64,000 bases of DNA from Enterococcus_E cecorum_B (GCA_946499615.1 CAMMST010000003.1:25194-89193), one strand, 5' to 3'; counted from the first letter of the stretch, positions 43,610 through 53,374 are shown. Notes: a model not told the origin generated them from the sequence alone. Numbers and translations: made by a program.

Positions 43610-44815
43610 TTATGAAATTTTAGAATAGAACACAGGCACATCAGAATCTTCATTAAATGTACTTGGATCTAGTGGGATTTCACTATTATGCACTTCCGAT
43701 TCTTTTTCTTCCAATATTTCATGAGAATTATCAGAATCTGAAACTTGAGATATTTCTTTATCTGTCATTTCTTCTTTTTCTGTACGCTCATCTTTCGCAT
43801 TTGGATCTATGACATGTACAATCAAAGATTTACTAACCGTTACTCCTTGACTATCTTTTGCTTCATAAATCACTTCATACGTACCAGCTTTCTTAGTATC
43901 TACTGGATTGGTAATTGTAAGAGAATCTGTTAAATCCCCATCTTCTATATCAACAACACTCACATAATCAACTGGCAAGAAACTATCTCCTAATTGAAGT
44001 TCAACTTCTTCTTGTGTAAGAGTCATTACAGGTTTTGCATTGACAACCACTGTCAAAATGGCAGTTGCCGTATTTCCAAAGCGATTGGTTGCTGTCACTG
44101 TAATTTGATTTTCTCCTACATGTAATTCAGTAAGTGGCACTTTTAATTCAACAAGTGCGTCTTGAACATCCGTCACTTTTACATAGTCTTTGACGTCTAC
44201 ATTTTCGCCTTCATTTATATGAATAATCGGTTTCTCAATCGTTAATACAGGGACGGTTTCAACGATAGGTGGTTCAATCGTTTCATTGTTATCTGTATTA
44301 GGTTTTTCGATTGGCAACTCTGATTCTTCTTCATCTTCTTCAATTGTAGGCTTTTCTATCGGCTTAGGTGACTGCTCGTTTTCTACTGGCTTAGTTGCAA
44401 CAGGCGTGACCGTTGGTTTTTCTTCTTTCTTGATATCTTCTAAAGTAAGATATTCAGGTTTTTCAATTTCCTCTTCTTTTTCTTGTCCTTTAGGTGCTTG
44501 CAAGGCTTGCTCAACCGTTGCATTCACTATCCCTTTTGTTGGATTCCCAAAAATAGGCGCTGATGAAAAAGCTTTACTAGTGCTGCTTTCAGTTGTTTTC
44601 TCTCCCATTTTAGGTAAGTTTTTAGGCTTTTCCTTATTTTTTTGAAAAGGATTGACTGATTTTGGTTTATGATTGTCCCTTTTTGCTTTTGATTCATACG
44701 AACTTGTTTGTGTTGACTGACTGGTTGACTGATTGGTTGATTGATGACAAGCGCTTAAACTCAAAGCAAGTAGGATAGTGCTTGCACATACAAAGATTGG
44801 TTTCAGTTTCATCAT
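43610..44815 (-). CDS. surface lipoprotein with two Ig-like (DUF5011-type) domains
   Basis: 401 residues. Signal peptide with lipobox LSLSAC (cysteine near residue 23), a serine/threonine/glutamine-rich spacer, a long proline-, glutamate- and lysine-rich stalk (about 60-200), then two immunoglobulin-like repeats (VLTIEKPIIHINEGENVDVK to VTATNRFGNTATAILTVVV, and VMTLTQEEVELQLGD to AGTYEVIYEAKDSQGVTVSK), ending in an acidic tail. GGAGG lies just upstream of ATG 44815. Sits in the transfer operon three bases... close behind the 331-residue gene, so probably a surface component used in mating contact (inference). Confidence 0.83.
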   Translation of the reverse strand: MMKLKPIFVCASTILLALSLSACHQSTNQSTSQSTQTSSYESKAKRDNHKPKSVNPFQKNKEKPKNLPKMGEKTTESSTSKAFSSAPIFGNPTKGIVNATVEQALQAPKGQEKEEEIEKPEYLTLEDIKKEEKPTVTPVATKPVENEQSPKPIEKPTIEEDEEESELPIEKPNTDNNETIEPPIVETVPVLTIEKPIIHINEGENVDVKDYVKVTDVQDALVELKVPLTELHVGENQITVTATNRFGNTATAILTVVVNAKPVMTLTQEEVELQLGDSFLPVDYVSVVDIEDGDLTDSLTITNPVDTKKAGTYEVIYEAKDSQGVTVSKSLIVHVIDPNAKDERTEKEEMTDKEISQVSDSDNSHEILEEKESEVHNSEIPLDPSTFNEDSDVPVFYSKIS

Positions 44816-44829
44816 ATATTCCTCCAAAA

Positions 44830-45825
44830 TTATAGATTTTTGATTTTTTGTTTTAATTCATAGATTTCATCTAAGGTTTGGTTATATTGCTTTAACTCAG
44901 ATTCATTCGTTGGTTTTGTCTCCTTAACCTTTTTCTCTTTTTCAGATAATTGTTGTGTATACAATTCATAGCTTGCAATTTTTTTAGCTAGGGCACTGTC
45001 TTGAACTTCTTCAGCTAACTCTTTAGCTTGTGAGATTTTGCCATTCTTTAAATACGCATAGCCAATCAAACTCAGTCGTAAATCATCTTTTCTAAACACC
45101 GTCTTGTCTTTTTCGTACAAATCTATCATTGATACATATTCAGCATTTAAAAAAGCTAAATCCAATTGTCCTTGTTTGGTTGCATACGATTTTTGAAAAT
45201 CTTTTAAGACTTCAATCTTTCTGTTATCTGGCTTTTGTGCAATCAACATTTGAAAAATGGCGTCTTCAATCTGTACTTTTTTCTTAGGATAAACTCGAAT
45301 GGCTTCTTGATAATCTTCCTTTTCAAGTAGTTGTTCCAGAGACTTTTTCTCTATCTTGATTTCTTCCTTTTGTCTTGGAAAATGCCATACTTTAGTTGCA
45401 CCATAAATGCCCCCACTGATGAAGCCAACGACAACTATTCCCACGAACATCTTCTTGAATAACCGAACATTTAAAAAGTGCCCAACTTTATTTTCTGCTT
45501 TTTTCGGTCGTTTAACTGGTTTTTGTTGCCCTTTTTTATTCGGCTTTTCTTTTTTTACAACTTTTCTTTTGGATTTGCTTGGCTCTAATAAAGGAAATAA
45601 GACTCGTTCAACTTCCTCTTCGAATGGCAAAGCTATTTTTTGTTCCAGCAAACAATGTTCCTTTTTATCAATCGCTTGAATGGTTACACTAGCAGTAGAC
45701 TTTTCTTTAAGGCAACGTCGGTTTTCTTCCTCTACAAACTGACATAAAGCGACAAAGTCTTCTGCTTCTTCATTTTGAATCTGAAAGTTTTCTCGGTCAG
45801 AAAACCGATATTTACCCTTAAACAT
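44830..45825 (-). CDS. single-pass membrane protein of the transfer operon, EssB-like topology
   Basis: 331 residues. Acidic N-terminal 95 residues, a very basic stretch (SKSKRKVVKKEKPNKKGQQ, about 83-108), one membrane helix near 128-145 (FVGIVVVGFISGGIYGA), and an extracellular helical part with TPR-like rhythm (LLEKEDYQEAIRVYPKKK, SLIGYAYLKNGKISQAKELA). The cytoplasm-helix-outside TPR layout recalls EssB/YukC of type VII secretion, but sequence identity is not evident; treat as analogy. Gap to the lipoprotein gene is 14 bases; same operon as the VirB8-like gene. Confidence 0.7.
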   Translation of the reverse strand: MFKGKYRFSDRENFQIQNEEAEDFVALCQFVEEENRRCLKEKSTASVTIQAIDKKEHCLLEQKIALPFEEEVERVLFPLLEPSKSKRKVVKKEKPNKKGQQKPVKRPKKAENKVGHFLNVRLFKKMFVGIVVVGFISGGIYGATKVWHFPRQKEEIKIEKKSLEQLLEKEDYQEAIRVYPKKKVQIEDAIFQMLIAQKPDNRKIEVLKDFQKSYATKQGQLDLAFLNAEYVSMIDLYEKDKTVFRKDDLRLSLIGYAYLKNGKISQAKELAEEVQDSALAKKIASYELYTQQLSEKEKKVKETKPTNESELKQYNQTLDEIYELKQKIKNL

Positions 45826-45839
45826 GTATTCCCACCTTC

Positions 45840-46112
45840 TTAAATTTCTTCTTGTCTATCTGTATCCGCTAAATTTTGTGTTGAATCTTCGTTAACAGCT
45901 GGTGTGTCGCTAGGAGCTAAAAGCTCAGCTAAATCTTCAATTTGCAAATGATTTGCTTGCAATAATTTTTCCGTATATTGATGTTCCAATTGAATCAATT
46001 CTTGCGTTAGCTTCTCTTTCTTTTCTTGCATTTCCATCAATTGAACCTCTAAGTTTGCTAGCTGCTCTTTTTTTCGTTTAATCTGTGATAGTTGATCCAC
46101 CTTGCGTGCCAT
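45840..46112 (-). CDS. small coiled-coil protein of the transfer operon, 90 residues
   Basis: A helical heptad region LANLEVQLMEMQEKKEKLT and ELIQLEHQYTEKLLQANHLQ, then an acidic tail (ADTDRQEEI). No membrane segment. Overlaps the end of the VirB8-like gene by 35 bases, so translation is coupled. Likely a small structural or adaptor protein of the secretion system. Confidence 0.72.
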   Translation of the reverse strand: MARKVDQLSQIKRKKEQLANLEVQLMEMQEKKEKLTQELIQLEHQYTEKLLQANHLQIEDLAELLAPSDTPAVNEDSTQNLADTDRQEEI

Positions 46113-46641
46113 AGGTGTCTCCCTCCTTTATGGTTGATAAGTTCATTGGGGTTAAATTATTAATTTTTACTTTTTGATTGACGTATTGATAATTTAACAA
46201 AACGGTTTGGGTTGCTTCCTCTGTAAAGGGTTCTGCATTTTGTGCTTTGTTGTTTTGATACGTCACTTCACATACCACTTGTACTAAGGCTTCTTTGCGA
46301 AAGGGATTTAGATAGATATGAGTAGTTTTAACTTTTCTCTTGACTGAACCATGATAGTATTGTTCCGCTTTCAGCTCTTCTAAATTTTCTTCCATTTCTT
46401 GGTAATAACCATTCGTGACATAAGGTTTCAAGCCTTTCAAATCAGTAGACTGATTGTCTGTATAGTAAAACTGTATAAAGTCTTGTATAACTTTATCAGC
46501 GTCTGACTCACTTTGTTGGGACAAAGCTGGTGTCTCTTTGGTCATATCTGGTTTAAAGAAATAGCCAGTCATTAATCCTAAAAAGAAAATAGCTATGAAC
46601 CCACCCCAGATTACTACGATTTTTTTCAAATGATTGTCCAT
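46078..46641 (-). CDS. VirB8/PrgL-like channel subunit
   Basis: 187 residues: short cytoplasmic end, one membrane helix near 9-28 (VVIWGGFIAIFFLGLMTGYFF), and an extracellular domain with VIQDFIQFYYTD, YVTNGYYQEMEENLEEL, and beta strands KTTHIYLNPFRKEALVQVVCEV. This is the NTF2-like pattern seen in VirB8/TcpC/PrgL subunits of Gram-positive type IV secretion systems. Position after the PrgK-like hydrolase gene (9-base gap) matches prgK-prgL order in pCF10. Call is by topology and neighbourhood. Confidence 0.75.
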   Translation of the reverse strand: MDNHLKKIVVIWGGFIAIFFLGLMTGYFFKPDMTKETPALSQQSESDADKVIQDFIQFYYTDNQSTDLKGLKPYVTNGYYQEMEENLEELKAEQYYHGSVKRKVKTTHIYLNPFRKEALVQVVCEVTYQNNKAQNAEPFTEEATQTVLLNYQYVNQKVKINNLTPMNLSTIKEGDTYGTQGGSTITD

Positions 46642-46650
46642 GTTCTTCCC

Positions 46651-49464
46651 TCACTTTCCTAAGACTGTTGCAGGATCTATTAATTCACTTTGGGCAAGAC
46701 TAGCAGAACGAGAAATTTCCAAATGTAAGTGCGGTCCAGTAGAATTTCCTGTTGACCCTACGTAACCGATAATATCGCCTTGTTTAACCGTTTGTCCGAC
46801 ATGTACATTCATCCGAGATTGGTGGGCATAGTTGCTGCTCTGACCATTCGCATGTAAAATCTGTACATGATTGCCCCATGAATAATGGTATTCTGCAACA
46901 ATCACTTTTCCATCAGCAATCGCACGAATCGGTGTACCTTGCGGAACAGCATAGTCAACGCCACGATGAAATTCTGAAAAACCGCCAAAGTTTCGCCAAC
47001 CAAATGGAGAAGTGGTGGTTGCATTGGCTACTGCATGAATATATTTCCCTGCTTTCGGTGGATTTTGTAAAAATTTTGCCCACTGAATTGCATTGGCTTG
47101 CCTTTCTGCAACTTTATCTCCTGGATTTCCTTCCCAATAAATAAGCACCTCGTTCGCTAAAACAGAAGGTAAATCATTAGAGGATAGCACTCTTCTTACG
47201 ACTTTTTGATAATTTTCAGTGTCCTGCGTAAACATAAATTCAATTTGTAATTCTAAATCGTACCACTTTTTGCCCTTTCTCTTTGCAAATTCACGAAGAA
47301 GTGTATTTCTTCTAGAATGGTCAGATGTATCTGTAAATTGTCCTAAACCTAATCCACGATGTATGATTACCGTGTTATTACCATAAATATCAATACCGCT
47401 CATATTTAACCAATTATCATCATCCCATGAACTAGCTGTAGCTCCAACAGGTGGACTTAGGTACCATCCTTCTGCTGTTTTGGGATTAATGTTTGATTCT
47501 GTTTGGAAGTTTCCTAAAAATGCTGCAGCACCATTAATCGTTGTTGGCGGATAAAATTTCTTGAATAATTGATATACTTGTAAGGCTCTTTGACTTAAGT
47601 CTGCAGATACTTCAACTGTAGCTACTTGATAAGTAGTCTTTTCTGCATATACCACCTTTGGAAAGTAAAAAGCAGGATTGAGATTTTCCCAAAATACCTT
47701 TTTCTTTTTACTATATTCGATATACACTCCGTTATTACCACTTACTTTACCAATCAGCGTGCCTTGCTTGACCTTCTTTCCTTCTTTGATTCTAAAATGA
47801 TTGACATGTTCTAAACGTAAACTTTTACTTTTCGTTTTAATAAACACGACGTCTCCAGAATAGCTAATCGTCCCACTTCTTGGAGCATAAACAGGGCTAC
47901 CTTTATCTGCCTTTGCGACAATACCTGAACGATAACCTTTGTGTATCAAACCCTCTTTATAGAAATATCCAAAGCGTTTTTGAATGGTTAATTCTGCTTG
48001 TTTATCCGTTGAAAAAGGATAAATCAATTCTTGATACTGGAAAAACGGATTGCTTTGTTTCTTCATCAATTCATAACGAGACTGCTTCTTCCCTAACTGA
48101 AAGGCTTTTTCATTAATAACATCTGAAAACTTGTTTAACTTCCAGTTTTCTTTGTCTTCCTTCACATTAGCCTTATATAGCCTTAACAAGAATTGCTCAT
48201 GTGTTTCTGGATTCTTTTTACTAATCGCTTTTTTCAGCTGATAATCCTCAAACTTAGCATTCATATAAACTAAGTATTCAGGAATTTCACTGTAAATCTG
48301 AACGCTTGAAGGCTCTACCTGAGTTCCATCAATGACAGGTTCTTTTTGTCCCTGAATAGTTGCAGTGGTTTCATAATCTTTCAAGCTTAAAACATCCCAT
48401 GTTTTCGTTAAATTGATTTCTTTTTGAGAAACCCCTGAACTCATAATGATACTTGTTGCAGAAACGATAACCAAAATAGCAAAAATAATCGCTAACGGAA
48501 TCAGACTGACAAACAAACCTTTCATGATAATGACTGGATTTTTTATGAGATTTCTTACCGCATGAATCAGCACATTTTTGATACTTAACAATTTCTGTGG
48601 AGATTGCCACCAGTTAAATACCTGACTCTTCCACCACTGAATCTCTTTAGGAATCGATTTAGGCAAAGTTCCTATACGACGAATGGTTTTTCCAGAGTAG
48701 CGTACCCCTTTTTTCGCAACCTTAACCCCTGTTTGTAATTGGTGTTTCGTCTCAACCACTTGTGTTGTCGTGTTTATCAATTGTCCTAATTCTTCAGTGT
48801 CATCACTATAGCTAAAAAAATCAGCCATCATTTGTGGCGATTGGCTTTTTAAATGATTTTTTGTAGATTGAAACGTATTGCTAGCCATACCTTTGGAATA
48901 GGTCATGATTTTTTGTCGAATAGTTTTCTGCTTGACTACTTTTGACCATTGCGAACGACTCAGCGTCACTTGACCTTTTTGAACGCTCCTAAATTGTCTA
49001 GGTAATCGTTTCAATGGACTTAATGTTGCTTGATTACGTTGAAGATATTGTACCGCTGCTTGTCGTGTCATCGGTTGCCCTCTCCTAAATTCATTAGGAA
49101 TAGCCCCAAATGTTTGATTCGTTGACGGTGTTTCCAATGGATTGTAAAACGCACCACTTTCAGGCAAACGTTCTTCTTGATTCCCATCTTCTGACACATA
49201 AGAAACGCCAATCGGCAATTGCTTATTTGGAGAAACCTGATTCTCATTAGAACCTACTAAAAGAGATTGTTGGTCTTTGACAAGCTTATTTTCCAGACGA
49301 AAAGTATAAGAAGTAGGGACAGCGCCATATACCTTAATACCTGTTGGAAATCCCTTCTCCTTTAAAAGAAAAGCAAAAGCGTACTCATCTGTAATATACG
49401 GCTGAAAAGAATTTCCTTTTAACAACCCTGTTTGCAAGGTTGGATCATTCAAAAATTGTTTCAA
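46651..49464 (-). CDS. PrgK/VirB1-like cell-wall hydrolase with phage-type lysozyme and M23 peptidase
   Basis: 937 residues. A cytoplasmic part of about 300 residues; a membrane helix near 315-340 (LFVSLIPLAIIFAILVIVS); a degenerate M23-like domain about 500-590 (GSPVYAPRSGTISYSGD, no zinc histidines); a phage-tail-lysozyme-like domain about 625-800 (NGAAAFLGNFQTESNINP with the catalytic glutamate, then LGLGQFTDTSDHSRR); and a complete M23 peptidase at the end (HRGVDYAVPQGTPIRA, then SSNYAHQS, GPHLHLEISR). It would cut both glycan and peptide to let the channel cross the wall. Start is TTG 49464 with GGGGGACG upstream. Confidence 0.92.
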   Translation of the reverse strand: MKQFLNDPTLQTGLLKGNSFQPYITDEYAFAFLLKEKGFPTGIKVYGAVPTSYTFRLENKLVKDQQSLLVGSNENQVSPNKQLPIGVSYVSEDGNQEERLPESGAFYNPLETPSTNQTFGAIPNEFRRGQPMTRQAAVQYLQRNQATLSPLKRLPRQFRSVQKGQVTLSRSQWSKVVKQKTIRQKIMTYSKGMASNTFQSTKNHLKSQSPQMMADFFSYSDDTEELGQLINTTTQVVETKHQLQTGVKVAKKGVRYSGKTIRRIGTLPKSIPKEIQWWKSQVFNWWQSPQKLLSIKNVLIHAVRNLIKNPVIIMKGLFVSLIPLAIIFAILVIVSATSIIMSSGVSQKEINLTKTWDVLSLKDYETTATIQGQKEPVIDGTQVEPSSVQIYSEIPEYLVYMNAKFEDYQLKKAISKKNPETHEQFLLRLYKANVKEDKENWKLNKFSDVINEKAFQLGKKQSRYELMKKQSNPFFQYQELIYPFSTDKQAELTIQKRFGYFYKEGLIHKGYRSGIVAKADKGSPVYAPRSGTISYSGDVVFIKTKSKSLRLEHVNHFRIKEGKKVKQGTLIGKVSGNNGVYIEYSKKKKVFWENLNPAFYFPKVVYAEKTTYQVATVEVSADLSQRALQVYQLFKKFYPPTTINGAAAFLGNFQTESNINPKTAEGWYLSPPVGATASSWDDDNWLNMSGIDIYGNNTVIIHRGLGLGQFTDTSDHSRRNTLLREFAKRKGKKWYDLELQIEFMFTQDTENYQKVVRRVLSSNDLPSVLANEVLIYWEGNPGDKVAERQANAIQWAKFLQNPPKAGKYIHAVANATTTSPFGWRNFGGFSEFHRGVDYAVPQGTPIRAIADGKVIVAEYHYSWGNHVQILHANGQSSNYAHQSRMNVHVGQTVKQGDIIGYVGSTGNSTGPHLHLEISRSASLAQSELIDPATVLGK

Positions 49465-49486
49465 TTAAGCGTCCCCCTTCCATTGA

Positions 49487-50902
49487 CTAATCATGATTTT
49501 TTTGAGAAAGCTGCTTTGGGTCCGTTGCTAATAAGTAATAGAGTTTCAAATCTTTTGGAATGGTATTTGAGAATGGCACAACGAACTTTCCTGCTTTAAT
49601 TAGTCCTGCCCCTTTTTCTGGATAACGCAACTCTGATTGTAAAGCAGGAGAAATCCCTAAAATATTGACCAGACTTCCTAAATCATCAGGAGATTGTTTT
49701 AAAGCAATGACAAATTCAGAGTTTGCAATCATACGTATGCCATCTGGATTCATCAATAGCGTAGATACATTTTGTGTAATACCTGTTGGGATTGCCCCGT
49801 ATTTTCGAACCCGACTCCATAATTCAAAAAAGAAATTTGAAGCATATTCATCACTGAACATTAATTGTAATTCATCAAAGTAGACCCATGTGGTAATACC
49901 TTTTTTCTTATTTTGAACAATGCGATTCCAAATTTGGTCGAATACTACCATCAGACCAAAGCTTTTTAATTTATTTTTGAGTTTGTTTATATTAAAAACG
50001 ATTAAACGATTGGTAAGCTCTACATTGGTCTGTTTGGCAAAAATATTTAACGAACCTGTGATATACAATTCGATTTCAGTTTCTAAATCTCTAGCTACCT
50101 GTTCTTTCTGTTCCCGCAACACATCAAACCAATCTTGTAATGTAGGTACGCCTTTTACACGTTGGTAAGTAATCGTGGTAACCCTATCTATAAGGGTTTC
50201 TTGTTTGGGATTCAATGTCCCTTGCGAACCAATTAGCGAACCAAATAATGTAATTAGAAATTCCGATTTTAGTTTCACTGCGTCGTCCCCACCGTGTAAA
50301 TCTTCATCATCAGGCAATTCCATCAAGTTAATGTAATTAGTGGTGCTTGCGGAAATTTCAATATTCTGACCACCAAACGCCTCACAAATCAACCCGTATT
50401 CACTCTCAGGGTCAACAATAATAATTTCATCATCTGGCTTTTGTAAGTAGGTCGTCACGATTTCATATTTGGCAGATACTCCTTTTCCTGAACCAGAAGT
50501 CCCTAAGATAAGTCCAGAAGCTGTATACAATCTCGAACGATCCACATTGACCATATTTTTCGTCCGTCGATTGACCCCATAATATTTCCCAGTTTCGTGA
50601 ACTAAATCTTGTGAAGTAAAAGGAGTATTTACCGCCACTTCCACCGTCATCAAATTGCGAATTAATTCAGCGTCTACATAGTTTTTCCCAATTGGTAGGA
50701 TAGAGTTTAATGCTTGTTCCTGCATAAATTCCAATTTACTAAAAGTCACATTATTCTTTTTGCCCACTTGAACAATGCGTTGAACTCTATCTTCTAACGT
50801 ATTCTCATCTTCCGCATGAACATAGACTAAAAAGATAGTTTGGAAGTATTTTTGATTGTCTTTATCCATAGCTTGCACAATTTCTTCCGCTTCCTCATGC
50901 AT
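49487..50902 (-). pseudogene. VirB4/PrgJ ATPase, C-terminal part (after in-frame TAG)
   Basis: 471 codons in the same frame as the upstream part, separated from it by one TAG (50929-50927) and eight sense codons. Holds the ATPase core: Walker A ILGTSGSGKGVSAKYEIV near residue 135, DPESEYGLI, and Walker B-like TTWVYFDELQLMF, plus FFELWSRVRKYGAIPTGITQ. This energises the type IV secretion channel. An ATG at 50902 with AAAGGA just before it could allow re-initiation, giving a split but still present ATPase; otherwise the gene is inactive. Joined, the two parts give about 807 residues, the usual VirB4/PrgJ length. Confidence 0.85.
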
Positions 50903-50926
50903 ATCCTTTAATTGACGAGAAATAAG

Positions 50927-51910
50927 CTATGGACTAATTTGCTTGCGAATGTTTTTTGACTGTTCGTCTCCCATTCGTCCCTCAATCGCAGATAGCTTAT
51001 ATTTTGCTTTTTTCTTTGCAGCAACATTGTTAATTGGCTGAATATGGTAACTAATCGTCATTTCTTGCGGAATTTCCAGTAAATCACGAATTAATGTATC
51101 CTCAAAATCACTTTCATAATTTCTTAAAAAGAGTACTTGTCCACAATCAGAATCAATTTCAAAACGTTGGTTAGCTTTCTTTAATTGTTTTGAGTGAAAA
51201 TTGAGATACATTGGCGCAATTCCTGATTTTGTAGATAACCCACTAAAAAGTAAATCTTGATAATTAAAATCAAACAAGTCATGTGGACGTAAGATATGAT
51301 GAAAAACTTTTAATCGCTCTATACCATCTAAAGCTTGCATATCGCCATCAAATTGACTAAAAGATTGATACATACTTGATTCAATACGAGATAGAACCGT
51401 TTCAGATTGCTCTTTATCTTCTGCCTTTGTTGTGACTGTGAGATACTTTTCAGGTATAAAATTCATCGAACCTTTATCAATAGCCGAATCCATTAGTTGA
51501 TTGATTTCACGACGATACTCGTCAAACTCATCATTCATATCTTTCATATAGTGTTGATTTTTAAATTGTTCCATGTCTACTGCTTTATTGATAATGGTGT
51601 ACTGTAAATGATTATCCTCATCTAAAGCATTCAACATTTCGCCCATTTTGGTAAAAATATGAATTTGGTCCTCTCGATTTGCGGTTTGATAATTAACTTC
51701 TTCTAACTGATAAGTTTTGGAAAAATGTTGAGGGTCTATTTGACATAATCCTTTTTCAAATAATAATTCATACCAAATACTCTTTTGGACACTATATTTT
51801 GGTGCATTCGATTTTTGTCTTTTAGCTCGCACCTTACGTATTTTTGTTTCCTGTTTACTCAAAGACTTCAACTTCTGTTTGATTTTTTGTTTGTTTTCGT
51901 TTTTTGGCAA
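50927..51910 (-). pseudogene. VirB4/PrgJ ATPase, N-terminal part (stops at TAG)
   Basis: 327 residues. Basic start (NKQKIKQKLKSLSKQETK), then the VirB4 N-terminal domain: YELLFEKGLCQIDPQHFSKT, NREDQIHIFTKMGEMLNAL, DKGSMNFIPEKYLTVTTKA and LRPHDLFDFNYQDLLFSGL. It ends at a TAG after KQISP, inside a stretch that in the family runs on without a break into the ATPase core. Start is TTG 51910 with GGAGGTGA upstream, overlapping the PrgI gene by 56 bases. Whether the stop is a real mutation, an assembly error or read through cannot be told here. Confidence 0.85.
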
Positions 51911-52232
51911 CAGGTTTCACCTCCGTCCATTCATTTCTGTAAAAGCGTTCTTGTGATTGATAATGATAGCGATAGAAATACATCAAATATTTTTCAATTG
52001 GCATATCTTTTATCTTTATCCAACCAATCGCAAGTGGTGGGAGTGCAATAAATAAAATAATATATTGCAACAAATCTTTATCTATGTGTAAGAACCAATA
52101 ATTCGCTGCTAATATTGCTCCAACAACAATTATCGTTGGATACGTACATAGTGCTTTTCTAAGAGTTAATCCCAAATAAAAGCGTTCTTCATATCTAAAA
52201 ATATCTTTACGAACTTTGACTTGTAAACTCAT
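51855..52232 (-). CDS. PrgI-family conjugation membrane protein
   Basis: 125 residues. Cytoplasmic start with KVRKDIFRYEERFYLGLTLRK, typical of PrgI/PF12666, then two membrane helices (TYPTIIVVGAILAANYWFL and LQYIILFIALPPLAIGWI), and the characteristic end MPIEKYLMYFYRYHYQSQERFYRNEW. Likely VirB3 equivalent that works with VirB4. Start overlaps the stop of the VirB6-like gene by one base (TAATG) and its end overlaps VirB4, so the three are coupled. Confidence 0.9.
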   Translation of the reverse strand: MSLQVKVRKDIFRYEERFYLGLTLRKALCTYPTIIVVGAILAANYWFLHIDKDLLQYIILFIALPPLAIGWIKIKDMPIEKYLMYFYRYHYQSQERFYRNEWTEVKPVAKKRKQTKNQTEVEVFE

Positions 52233-53047
52233 TAAGCATTCACTCCAATCAGCGATTTTGAAAGGCTATAGGTTCTGACAACTAGGAAAATCAAGAAAAT
52301 ATTGTAAGCCAGTATAGACATTGTTAAAGAAATAAAGTCTGTTCCTGTTGTACGCACAATGCTTGAACCTAGTACACTATAAAAAGAAAGCACGAGATAC
52401 ATCAGCACCGTAGATAGTGAAATCGCTCCAAATAGTTTAAAAAAGTTTTTGGTCCACTGATTATACTCATCAGAAGGTATTGCTGCAATCGGCAATGGTG
52501 CAATTGCAGTAAGGAGATACATTTCAAAAAAGCGCATAACGATTGCAAACCTTGCTATCCAATTCGCTATCCATGCTACAACAACGGTAATTAGGATAAT
52601 AATTCCCGCCCATACCTGTTCCAAGAAACCTAAATCATCTACGGCATCTTTTAGACTCGTAATGTTAACTGTACCTTTTGCATTCATAGTTGGTAGAACG
52701 GTCTGCATTCGCTGAATTAGCATAATTGCCAACCCTTGAATCGCAAGAATAACCACCGAGAAATTATCCATCAGTAATTTAGCGAAGGCTAATTTGATAA
52801 AGATAGGTACTAACAGTTGAATATGAAAGCTACCCCCACCACTATCAATTTTCTTATACAAGTTCCCAAATTCCAGCAAAAGAAAAAAAGCTAATACCGT
52901 TAAAGAAATAGGCTTAACCACATTATTAGCAACACTTTGGGAATACTCCCAAAGCATTGCATTATAATCAGTCAGGCTAGTCGTTAAATCTTTCGCTGTT
53001 CCCGAATTATTGACCACACTTTCCAACCAATTTAAAAGTATGTCCAT
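52232..53047 (-). CDS. VirB6/TrbL-like channel protein (PrgH-like)
   Basis: 271 residues with five to six membrane helices (VVKPISLTVLAFFLLLEFG, FSVVILAIQGLAIMLIQRM, GIIILITVVVAWIANWIARF, YLLTAIAPLPIAAIP, SLTMSILAYNIFLIFLVVRTY). The central MRFFEMYLLTAIAPLPIAAI followed by a KNFFKLFGAISLS segment is characteristic of this group in Gram-positive elements. Forms the inner-membrane pore of the secretion channel. Gap of 21 bases to the VirB2-like gene upstream. Confidence 0.87.
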   Translation of the reverse strand: MDILLNWLESVVNNSGTAKDLTTSLTDYNAMLWEYSQSVANNVVKPISLTVLAFFLLLEFGNLYKKIDSGGGSFHIQLLVPIFIKLAFAKLLMDNFSVVILAIQGLAIMLIQRMQTVLPTMNAKGTVNITSLKDAVDDLGFLEQVWAGIIILITVVVAWIANWIARFAIVMRFFEMYLLTAIAPLPIAAIPSDEYNQWTKNFFKLFGAISLSTVLMYLVLSFYSVLGSSIVRTTGTDFISLTMSILAYNIFLIFLVVRTYSLSKSLIGVNA

Positions 53048-53068
53048 ATACTAAGGTCCTCCTTTTTA

Positions 53069-53326
53069 TTAGAACTTAACCTGTCCTAACCAGATAGCTG
53101 CACCTCCAATAATCGCTCCACCCACAATCTGCATGACTGCGGTTTGAAGTCCCGGTCCATTTTGATCTTTAATGTTTGCTCCTAAGTTGACCACACCTAA
53201 AATAGCTAATAACGCACCGACAATACCGACACCTTTTGCCAGCAAATCCATACCGTCATTAAATGCTTTTGTTGCACTCGGAGCGAATGCTAAAGTATAA
53301 AATTTGTTTAGTAATAATGTTTTCAT
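53069..53326 (-). CDS. VirB2/TrbC-like small membrane protein
   Basis: 85 residues with two hydrophobic helices (GVGIVGALLAILGVVNLGA and MQIVGGAIIGGAAIWLG) separated by a short polar loop (NIKDQNGPGLQT). Same shape as pilin-like VirB2 and as the small proteins found just before VirB6-like genes in Firmicutes elements. GGAGG upstream of ATG 53326. Might form an oligomeric channel or pilus-like structure; not proven for Gram-positives. Confidence 0.75.
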   Translation of the reverse strand: MKTLLLNKFYTLAFAPSATKAFNDGMDLLAKGVGIVGALLAILGVVNLGANIKDQNGPGLQTAVMQIVGGAIIGGAAIWLGQVKF

Positions 53327-53374
53327 TTGGTTTCCTCCAATTTTTGTATATTAAAATAAGCCTGAATAGTAGAA

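Noticed and set aside
44286..44645. 119-codon frame opposite the lipoprotein stalk
   Set aside because: Serine/glycine/phenylalanine repeats are the mirror of the proline- and glutamate-rich stalk.
46651..49464. Prophage lysin, suggesting a prophage region
   Set aside because: The phage-type lysozyme domain is joined to membrane and M23 parts and sits among type IV secretion genes; no phage structural genes are present.
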